Source of the DNA: Agreia pratensis
GTDB lineage: Bacteria > Actinomycetota > Actinomycetes > Actinomycetales > Microbacteriaceae
Reading direction: 5' to 3'
Assembly (NCBI RefSeq): GCF_900177685.1
Contig: NZ_FXAY01000005.1
Coordinates: forward strand, 124,001 to 188,000
Length of the DNA: 64,000 nucleotides
The notes beneath the pieces were generated by a model. It was not told the origin of the DNA. It made no database searches and saw only the letters and a program-made list of their open reading frames with translations. The position numbers were made by a program, and so were the translations under genes. Shown here piece by piece: positions 57,901 through 64,000 of this stretch (its first letter is position 1; every line of letters begins with the position of its first letter).

Positions 57901-59391
57901 ATGCCCCAACAGATCTTCTTCCAGCCGCACGACGCGTGGGTTGGAGACATCATTCCGTTCGAGAGCGATGGGGAATTCAAGCTCTTCTACCTGTACGAGG
58001 AGCGTTCCGACCCGAAGCCGGGCACTCCGTGGCACCTGGCTACAACACGCAACCTGGTCGATTTCGAAGACGAGGGCCTCGCCTTCGAACACGGGTCGTC
58101 GCTCGACTCTGACTTCAACGTCTACACGGGCAGCATCGTGCGCGACGGAGCCCTGACCCACCTGTTCTACACCGGGCAGAACCCCACTCACCTCGGCGCA
58201 GACGGCCTGCCGCTTCAGCTGGTCATGCACGCCACGAGTTCCGATGACATGGCGAGCTGGACTCGGCATCCGGAGCACACGTTCGGAGCCCCGGCCGGCT
58301 ACGAATCCGGAGACTGGCGCGACCCCTTCGTCTTTCACGACGACGAAGCCGGTGTCTGGCGGATGCTCATCGCCGCCCGTCATTCCGACGGCCCCGAGCG
58401 TCGCCGCGGTGTAATCGCGCAGTGCGTATCGACCGACCTGGTGACATGGGAACCGACCGAACCCTTCTGGGATCCGCGGCGCTACATCGCGCACGAGTGC
58501 CCCGATGTCTTCAAGTGGGGCGACTGGTGGTACATGGTCTACTCCGAGTTCTCAGAGAACTTCACCACGCGGTACCGCATGGCGAAAACCCTCGACGGGC
58601 CGTGGATTGTGCCCGAATACGACAGCGTCGACGGCCGCGCGTACTACGCCTCGAAGACCGCAGAGTTCGACGGACGCCGCTTCTTCTTCGGCTGGATCGC
58701 CAGCAAAGAAGACTCGCGAGACGACGGCGCGTGGCAGTGGGCCGGAACCATGTCGGTCGTCGAGGCGAAGCAAAGACCCGATGGCACCCTCGACTTCGGA
58801 TTCGCATCCGAAACGCGCAACAGCTTCAGCGAGGTGACGCCCGTCGGTCTGGCCGACGTCGAGAACGGCGTTCCGCTCGAGCTGTCATCTCCCGACGGAT
58901 ACACGGCTGTGATCTCGGAGGATGACGCCCCAGCCGCCTACTTCGCCTCCGTCGATCTCGACATCGAAGCGGGCACGACGGAATGCGGGTTGCTCCTGCG
59001 ATCGAGCGCCGACGGGGACTCGTCGTACATCGTGCGACTCGAGCCCAAACGCAATCGAATGGTCTTCGACCGCTGGCCTCGGCGATCCACCGGAGACGGC
59101 CAATGGGAGATCTCCGGCGACGTGCCATTCATGATCGAGCTCGAACGCCCCTGCGATCTCTCGGCAGGCAGACACCGGCTCGAGGTGATCGTGGAGAACG
59201 ACCTGTGCGTCGTCAACCTCGACGGTCGTACGACGCTCAGCACCCGCATCTACGACCACACCGCCGGACGCATCGGCGTGTTCGTCGGCGAAGGATCTGT
59301 CAGTGCGCGCCACTTCAGGATGGCTGTGCGCCCCGATCCGTCTCAGTCCACGTCGGTGTCGGCCGATGCCCACCAGCATCAGCTCGCCTGA
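57901..59391 (+). CDS. GH32-family-like glycoside hydrolase (fructosidase-type)
   Basis: 496 aa. The five-bladed propeller part occupies about 1-300: FQPHDAWVGDIIPF (Asp of VGDI in the place of the nucleophile region), the RDP motif within GDWRDPFVF, and the acid/base EC motif in HECPDVFKWGDWWYM. Residues ~330-490 form a beta-sandwich of GH32_C type (SVDLDIEAGTTECGLLLRSS, LDGRTTLST, GRIGVFVGEGSV). The canonical WMNDPNG is not present, unlike the enzyme at 63695, so the substrate probably differs (a fructan or other fructoside). No signal peptide: cytoplasmic, acting on an imported oligosaccharide. First gene of the operon and controlled by the paired operator upstream. Confidence 0.75.
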   Translation: MPQQIFFQPHDAWVGDIIPFESDGEFKLFYLYEERSDPKPGTPWHLATTRNLVDFEDEGLAFEHGSSLDSDFNVYTGSIVRDGALTHLFYTGQNPTHLGADGLPLQLVMHATSSDDMASWTRHPEHTFGAPAGYESGDWRDPFVFHDDEAGVWRMLIAARHSDGPERRRGVIAQCVSTDLVTWEPTEPFWDPRRYIAHECPDVFKWGDWWYMVYSEFSENFTTRYRMAKTLDGPWIVPEYDSVDGRAYYASKTAEFDGRRFFFGWIASKEDSRDDGAWQWAGTMSVVEAKQRPDGTLDFGFASETRNSFSEVTPVGLADVENGVPLELSSPDGYTAVISEDDAPAAYFASVDLDIEAGTTECGLLLRSSADGDSSYIVRLEPKRNRMVFDRWPRRSTGDGQWEISGDVPFMIELERPCDLSAGRHRLEVIVENDLCVVNLDGRTTLSTRIYDHTAGRIGVFVGEGSVSARHFRMAVRPDPSQSTSVSADAHQHQLA

Positions 59392-59463
59392 CCCCGTCTA
59401 CTTTTCCTTTCCCACCGCGCCACGATCAAACGTCCGACCCTTTCAATCAATGGAGATGAACAC

Positions 59464-60813
59464 ATGAGAACCAATCGCGCACGACTCGCCATCGCGGCCG
59501 GCGTGGCCGCCGTCGGGCTGCTGCTCAGCGGCTGCTCGGCCGGCGCATCCGGCAATTCCGATCCGACCAACGTCGACCCTAAGGGCGAGATCGTGCCACG
59601 GGAGATCTCGTGGCTTCTGTCGCGTCCCGCCGACGGCGGCGTCATCACCGCAATGGAGCAGATCGCCGACGAGTACGCGGCGAAGCATCCGGGATTCTCG
59701 CTGAACCTGATCACCACGCCCGACCGGCCGTCGTACATCCAGAAATACGAGACCCTGGCCGCGGCCAACAAACTGCCCGAACTGTTCGACACAGACGCGA
59801 CCCCGTTCGCGCAGAAGCTCGCCAAGCAGGGCAAGATGATGGATGCCGAGGCGCTCCTGAAAGACCTGGGCGTGTACGACGACTATCGACCGGCGGCGCT
59901 GAACTACCAGCGATTCGACGATGGCTCGCTCTACATGGTGCCGTTCGAGTTCCAGCTGGAGTTCTTCTGGTACAACAAAGCGCTCTTCCAGCAAGCCGGC
60001 GTCGAGATCCCCAAGACACTCGACGACATTCCTGCCATGTGCACGAAGCTGCGCGCTGCGGGAATCACACCCATCGCCCTCGATGGGCAGGATCAGTGGC
60101 CGCTCGAGCGCTACATGGCCTACTACCCGTTCCGAACCGCAGGCCCCGATTACGTGGAGCAGCTCAAGAAGGGCGACGCGAAGTTCAGCGACCCGACCGG
60201 CGAGCAGGCGGTGAAGTGGCTCAGCGACCTCGGGTCGGCCGGATGCTTCCAAGACGGCTTCTCGTCGACCGGCTACTCCGACGCCCAGGCTTCTTTCACC
60301 TCGGGCAAGGCCGCGGTCTACAACATCGGTACGTGGGAATTGAACAGCCTGGCCACCGACGCACTCGACCCCTCGGTGCGCGATGACATCGACTACTTCA
60401 CCCTCCCGGTCGCCAAGGACTCGGTGACGGCCGCCAACGAGTATGTCTCACCCTCCGGAATCGGCATGGCCGTGAACACCAAGACCTACGACCCGCTGGT
60501 TCGGGACTTCCTCTCGTTCGCACTGAAGCGTTACCCCGAGGTGTACGCCGCCACCGGAGCCCTGTCACCCACGACCACCGTGCAGACCACCGTGCCGGCG
60601 AACGCGACCCCGCTGTACCAGCGGGCGGTCGACCAGGCGAACGATGTCGGCGAGCAGACAGCCATGCCGTGGGACACCCAGCTCGACCCGACCTCCAACA
60701 CCCGACTGCAGCAGGAGTTGACTCTGCTGCTGCAGGGCGAGGTCGCACCCGACGAGTTCATCACCACGATGGACGGAGTCATCGCCGACAACGGGCCTAA
60801 GGCCTTCAAGTAG
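59464..60813 (+). CDS. ABC sugar transporter substrate-binding lipoprotein
   Basis: 449 aa, ATG behind GGAG. Lipobox LSGC after GLLLSGCS. The mature protein has the family-1 sugar-binding layout: YAAKHPGFSLNLITTPDRP, LPELFDTDATPFAQKLAKQGKM and FTSGKAAVYNIGTWEL. It feeds the two permeases that follow. A strong UUCG-loop hairpin separates it from the first permease gene, consistent with higher expression of the binding protein. Confidence 0.9.
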   Translation: MRTNRARLAIAAGVAAVGLLLSGCSAGASGNSDPTNVDPKGEIVPREISWLLSRPADGGVITAMEQIADEYAAKHPGFSLNLITTPDRPSYIQKYETLAAANKLPELFDTDATPFAQKLAKQGKMMDAEALLKDLGVYDDYRPAALNYQRFDDGSLYMVPFEFQLEFFWYNKALFQQAGVEIPKTLDDIPAMCTKLRAAGITPIALDGQDQWPLERYMAYYPFRTAGPDYVEQLKKGDAKFSDPTGEQAVKWLSDLGSAGCFQDGFSSTGYSDAQASFTSGKAAVYNIGTWELNSLATDALDPSVRDDIDYFTLPVAKDSVTAANEYVSPSGIGMAVNTKTYDPLVRDFLSFALKRYPEVYAATGALSPTTTVQTTVPANATPLYQRAVDQANDVGEQTAMPWDTQLDPTSNTRLQQELTLLLQGEVAPDEFITTMDGVIADNGPKAFK

Positions 60814-60839
60814 TCGACGCCCACCTCATCCACGCCTGA

Positions 60840-60861
60840 TGTGGGGCCTTCGGGCCCCACA
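60840..60861 (+). promoter_or_regulatory. UUCG-tetraloop hairpin between binding protein and permease genes
   Basis: TGTGGGGCC-TTCG-GGCCCCACA: a perfect 9-bp stem closed by the extra-stable cUUCGg loop, 27 bp after the stop and 14 bp before GTG 60875, just before its AGGAAGGGG. There is no T-run. It probably partially terminates or protects the upstream mRNA from 3' decay, setting a higher binding-protein:permease ratio. Confidence 0.75.
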
Positions 60862-60874
60862 GGAAGGGGACGCC

Positions 60875-61756
60875 GTGCTTCCCCAGCGGTCACGACTCTC
60901 TGTTCTGGTCTTTCTGATACCGCCGCTCGCCCTCTACGGCATCGCGGTTCTGCTGCCGATCTTTCAGTCGCTCTATCTGAGCTTCTTCGACTGGGACGGC
61001 ATCAGCCCGATGCTCTTCGTCGGAATCGACAACTACGTGCACATGTTCACCGGCGATGCCGTCTTCTGGATCGCCTTCCGGAACACCCTCGGCTACGTGG
61101 TGATCTGTCTGATCCTCCAACTCGGCGGCGCCCTGATCGTGGCGAGCCTCCTGACCCTTCTGCGGCGCGGCCGTGAAGTCGTCAAGACTCTCTACATCCT
61201 GCCCGCGGTGATCTCGACGGTAGCCATCGCATTCCTCTTCCAGCGCATCTACTCGCTCGACCCCGAAGGCCTGATCAATCAGGTGCTCGAATTCGTCGGC
61301 CTCGGACACCTTCAGCAGGCCTGGTTGTCAGACGTGAGTACCGTACTGGCGGCAGTCTCTGTTCCTGAGGGATGGCGCTTCACGGGTCTCTACATGCTGA
61401 TCATCTACGCAGCTCTCCTCGCCGTTCCGACCGAACTCGAAGAGGCGGCGAAACTCGATGGAGCGTCGTGGTGGCAGACATTCTGGCGCATCCGCTTTCC
61501 CTACATCAGGCCGGTCTGGATCACCACGACGATCATCGCGACGACCAACGCACTGAGGGGCTTCGACATTCCGTACCTGCTCACCAACGGCGGCCCGGGC
61601 CAGTCGTCGGAACTTCTGACGACCTACATGTACAAGACGGCCTTCACGAGCACGAACTACGGCTACGCCAGCACCATCTCGGTGTTCGTCGTGGTCGAGT
61701 GTCTCGCGGCCGTCGGTCTCATCTTCCTACTCCTTCGACGTAAGGCCGACGCATGA
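60875..61756 (+). CDS. ABC sugar transporter permease (MalF-like)
   Basis: 293 aa from GTG 60875 behind AGGAAGGGG. Six helices, with VFLIPPLALYGIAVLLPIFQ as the first and the EAA motif ELEEAAKLDGASWWQTFWRI near residues 190-210. It partners with the next permease. ATGA overlap with the latter. Confidence 0.9.
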   Translation: MLPQRSRLSVLVFLIPPLALYGIAVLLPIFQSLYLSFFDWDGISPMLFVGIDNYVHMFTGDAVFWIAFRNTLGYVVICLILQLGGALIVASLLTLLRRGREVVKTLYILPAVISTVAIAFLFQRIYSLDPEGLINQVLEFVGLGHLQQAWLSDVSTVLAAVSVPEGWRFTGLYMLIIYAALLAVPTELEEAAKLDGASWWQTFWRIRFPYIRPVWITTTIIATTNALRGFDIPYLLTNGGPGQSSELLTTYMYKTAFTSTNYGYASTISVFVVVECLAAVGLIFLLLRRKADA

Positions 61757-62649
61757 CGCTCACGGCATCCCGCACCACCAGTCCCACCGCCCCCGAGCGG
61801 CGGCAGAAACCACCACGCAAACCGCTGAATCTGCAAGGCAAGATCACCGGCATCATCGTCACGCTCATCGTGATCGTGCAGGTGTATCCCCTCGCCTGGC
61901 TGTTCATCACCAGCTTGCGCACCGAGAAGGACTTCGCCGGCGGCAACCCCTTCGCCCTGCCGACGACAGTCACGTTCGACAACTATGCACGTGCCTTCGC
62001 CACCGGAAACCTCGGGTTGAACATCCTCAACTCGTTCATCGTCACGGTCGGCTCGATCGTCGTCATCGTTTTTCTCGGCATGATGGGCGCCTACGCTCTG
62101 CAGGTGCTGGGCTTTCGATTCAGCAAGCTCGTGCGTGCGCTCTTCCTCATCGGAATCATCGTTCCGGTACAGGTCGCGCTGGTTCCGCTCTTCGTCGACT
62201 ACGCCGCGGTCAATCTGCTCGACACCTACCAGTCGATCATCATCCCGCTCGCCGGGTTCGCGCTGCCGACGTCGATCTATCTCTTCTCGTCGTTCTACGA
62301 GTACATTCCGGGTGAGATCTACGAGGCCGCGTCGCTCGACGGAGCGGGGCCGTATCGCATCTTCGCTCAGATCACGCTTCCCCTCTCGGTGAACACGATG
62401 GTGACCGTCGCGATGGTGAACAGCATCTTCATCTGGAACGACTTCATCTTCGCCAACACCTTCGTGTTGACCGACGACCTCAAGACGATCCCCCTCGGCC
62501 TCCAGAACTACATCGGCGCCATGGGCAAGATCGACTGGACGGCGACCTTCGCTGCCGTCTGCGTGAGCATCACTCCGTTGCTTCTCGTCTTCCTGGTGCT
62601 GAACAAAGCCATGACATACAGCCTCGCCAGCGGCGCCACTAAGGGATGA
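61753..62649 (+). CDS. ABC sugar transporter permease (MalG-like)
   Basis: 298 aa. Six helices, EAA motif IYEAASLDGAGPYRIFAQI near residues 190-210, C-terminal VFLVLNKAMTYSLASGATKG. No ATPase gene is present in this cluster, so a shared MsiK-type ATPase from elsewhere in the genome probably energises it, as is usual in actinobacteria. Confidence 0.9.
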   Translation: MTLTASRTTSPTAPERRQKPPRKPLNLQGKITGIIVTLIVIVQVYPLAWLFITSLRTEKDFAGGNPFALPTTVTFDNYARAFATGNLGLNILNSFIVTVGSIVVIVFLGMMGAYALQVLGFRFSKLVRALFLIGIIVPVQVALVPLFVDYAAVNLLDTYQSIIIPLAGFALPTSIYLFSSFYEYIPGEIYEAASLDGAGPYRIFAQITLPLSVNTMVTVAMVNSIFIWNDFIFANTFVLTDDLKTIPLGLQNYIGAMGKIDWTATFAAVCVSITPLLLVFLVLNKAMTYSLASGATKG

Positions 62650-62656
62650 TCATCAC

Positions 62657-63688
62657 GTGTCTGAAACGAGTGAGCAGATGAACGCGGATCGATCCGCGCA
62701 CCCGGTGACCATGCGCCAGGTGGCGGATGCGGCCGGTGTCTCGATCGCGACGGTGTCGCACGTCGTGAACGACAAGAAGGGCGCCCGCATCGGCCCGGGC
62801 GCGCGGCAGCGCGTGCTCGAAGCGGTCAGAGAGCTGGGCTATCGTCCGAACGCGCTGGCGAAGAACCTGTCGAGCGGCAGCTCGAACTTCATCGGATTGG
62901 TCGCCGACGCGATCGCCACCACCCCCTTCGCCGGCCAGATCATCCACGGCGCCCAAGACGAGGCGTGGAAGCACGGATACGTTCTTCTCGTCGCCAACAC
63001 GGAGGGCGATCTCGACGCCGAGGATGCCGCCATCTCGATGATGCTCGAGCACAAGGTGCGCGGCATCCTCTACTCCACGTGGTTCCACCGTTCTGTCGTC
63101 GCGCCCAAAGCGCTCAAGGAGACCGAGTACGTTCTCGTCGACTGCTTCGATGAGAAGACTCCGGCTCCCGCCGTCGTGCCCGATGAGAGGCAGGGCGGCC
63201 GCACGGCGACCCGGCTTCTACTCGACGCCGGTCACACCAGAATCGCCTTCGTGAATACGACGACCCCCTCGCCCGCCCAGACCGGTCGCTTGCACGGCTA
63301 CCGCCAGGCTCTGCACGATGCGGGCATCGAATACGATCCTGCGCTGGTCCTCCGTGAACAACCGCAACAGGAAGGCGGGTACGCAGTAGCCGAGCGAATA
63401 CGCGCTCTGGGCGTGACCGCCGTCTTCTGCCACAACGACCGTGTCGCCATGGGACTGTACGACGGGCTGCGGGAACTCGGGCTCTCGATTCCGCACGACA
63501 TCGCCGTGGCGGGTTTCGACAACCAAGAGGTCATCGCCGCCCATCTGCGTCCGCCCCTTTCGACTGTGGCCCTTCCGCACTACGAGATCGGCGCCGCAGG
63601 GGTGCGAGTCCTCCTCGGCCTGCAGTCCGCGCCGGCCGAGGGACCATTGCTCATCTCGTGCCCGGCCGTGCCGCGGTCGTCGATCTGA
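62657..63688 (+). CDS. LacI-family transcriptional regulator
   Basis: 343 aa from GTG 62657. Helix-turn-helix TMRQVADAAGVSIATVSHVVN with hinge helix RPNALAKNLSSG (the LA-x-x-L hinge leucine is at ALAKNL). The ligand domain follows the ribose-binding fold: NFIGLVADAIATTPFAG, AGHTRIAFVNTTTP, GVTAVFCHNDRVAMG and VAGFDNQEV. It lies inside the operon, before a second GH32 gene, and probably binds the paired operator at 57830-57882. Confidence 0.88.
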   Translation: MSETSEQMNADRSAHPVTMRQVADAAGVSIATVSHVVNDKKGARIGPGARQRVLEAVRELGYRPNALAKNLSSGSSNFIGLVADAIATTPFAGQIIHGAQDEAWKHGYVLLVANTEGDLDAEDAAISMMLEHKVRGILYSTWFHRSVVAPKALKETEYVLVDCFDEKTPAPAVVPDERQGGRTATRLLLDAGHTRIAFVNTTTPSPAQTGRLHGYRQALHDAGIEYDPALVLREQPQQEGGYAVAERIRALGVTAVFCHNDRVAMGLYDGLRELGLSIPHDIAVAGFDNQEVIAAHLRPPLSTVALPHYEIGAAGVRVLLGLQSAPAEGPLLISCPAVPRSSI

Positions 63689-63694
63689 TCGAAC

Positions 63695-64000
63695 ATGAGC
63701 AGCGACGACAGACCCCTGATCCACTTCACGCCCGCACGCAACTGGATGAACGACCCCAACGGGCTCGTCTACGACAGGGGCGTCTACCACCTCTTCTACC
63801 AGTACAACCCGTTCGGCAATTCCTGGGGCAACATGAGTTGGGGCCACGCCACGAGCCGAGATCTGACGAGCTGGCACGAGCTGCCCGTCGCGATCGCCTG
63901 CACCCCGACCGAACAGATCTACTCCGGTTCGGTCGTCGTCGACAGCCTGAATACCTCTGAGCTCGGCTCCATCGAGTCTCCCCCGCTCGTGGCCGTCTAC
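63695..64000 (+). CDS. GH32 glycoside hydrolase (beta-fructosidase), 5' part
   Basis: Only 102 codons are visible before the window end. ATG 63695 starts IHFTPARNWMNDPNGLVYDR; WMNDPNG at residues 17-23 carries the nucleophile Asp20. Then GVYHLFYQYNPFGNSWGNMSWGHATSRDLTSWHE, quoted in part as YHLFYQYNPFG and GHATSRDLTSWHE, follows the canonical levanase/invertase order. No signal peptide, so intracellular sucrose- or fructan-oligosaccharide hydrolysis is likely. Confidence 0.9.
   Translation, partial: MSSDDRPLIHFTPARNWMNDPNGLVYDRGVYHLFYQYNPFGNSWGNMSWGHATSRDLTSWHELPVAIACTPTEQIYSGSVVVDSLNTSELGSIESPPLVAVY

Noticed and set aside
1-64000. tRNA, rRNA, prophage, transposase or integrase genes
   Set aside because: No tRNA-like T-arm context, no rRNA core sequence and no protein with DDE, HUH or integrase motifs was seen on either strand. 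The search was by eye, so a short RNA gene could be missed.

Overview
The window is chromosomal DNA from a high-GC Gram-positive actinobacterium. Gene density is high, ATGA/GTGA stop-start overlaps are common, start codons are often GTG, and regulators of the MarR, TetR, PadR, GntR-UTRA and LacI families are plentiful. Codon style (very frequent GCATCC/GGATGC) and gene content (DUF2277, DUF1275, TPP-controlled thiM-thiE-thiD/tenA, kaiBC) fit Microbacteriaceae, but that placement is inference. No tRNA, rRNA, CRISPR array, transposase or phage gene was seen.

Layout. 1-5113: the edge of a defence-like island with the C-terminal part of a Z1-domain helicase-like protein, a small partner, a NucS/DUF91-like nuclease and a lower-GC membrane-anchored protein. 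5380-7054: small protein, MarR and alpha/beta hydrolase, then an orphan 51-codon 3' end of an ABC exporter. 7069-14848 (minus): a compact set of PASTA/NPCBM-like protein, vWA-SGNH surface protein, AAA-TPR ATPase, pentapeptide membrane protein and HAD phosphatase. 15175-25854: acyltransferase, then several regulator-target pairs with visible inverted-repeat operators, plus a response-regulator remnant joined to a TetR gene. 26171-34599: EamA transporter, then a phosphonate operon (phnD-phnC-phnE, FAD oxidase, phosphonatase-like HAD, Zn-ADH) facing a GntR-UTRA regulator. 34787-48974: siderophore-interacting protein with an iron box, DUF1275, ABC exporter, small proteins, acetamidase, Sua5-like protein, hydrolase-TetR pair, PAP2, ASCH, kaiB-kaiC and a lipoprotein. 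48981-54520: an MMPL transporter with a degenerate ABC-ATPase tail plus a YhgE/Pip partner, bracketed by two direct copies of a ~160-bp repeat. 54595-57655: TPP riboswitch and thiamine salvage genes. 57830-64000: a fructan/sucrose-type locus (GH32-like enzyme, ABC sugar importer, LacI, canonical GH32 cut by the window end).

Themes. Two unrelated non-coding repeat families are present. One (about 65-75 bp, four copies) always lies shortly 3' of a stop codon; the other (about 160 bp, two copies) flanks the MMPL/YhgE pair. At least two gene 3'-end remnants (ABC exporter, OmpR-type response regulator) mark past deletions or recombination beside regulator genes. Several promoters place the -10 box 6-7 nt before the start codon, which suggests leaderless mRNAs. 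The least explained gene sets are the PASTA/vWA-SGNH/AAA-TPR/pentapeptide set, the MMPL-pseudoABC/YhgE cassette, and a KaiB-KaiC pair without KaiA that keeps the phosphorylation-site motif.
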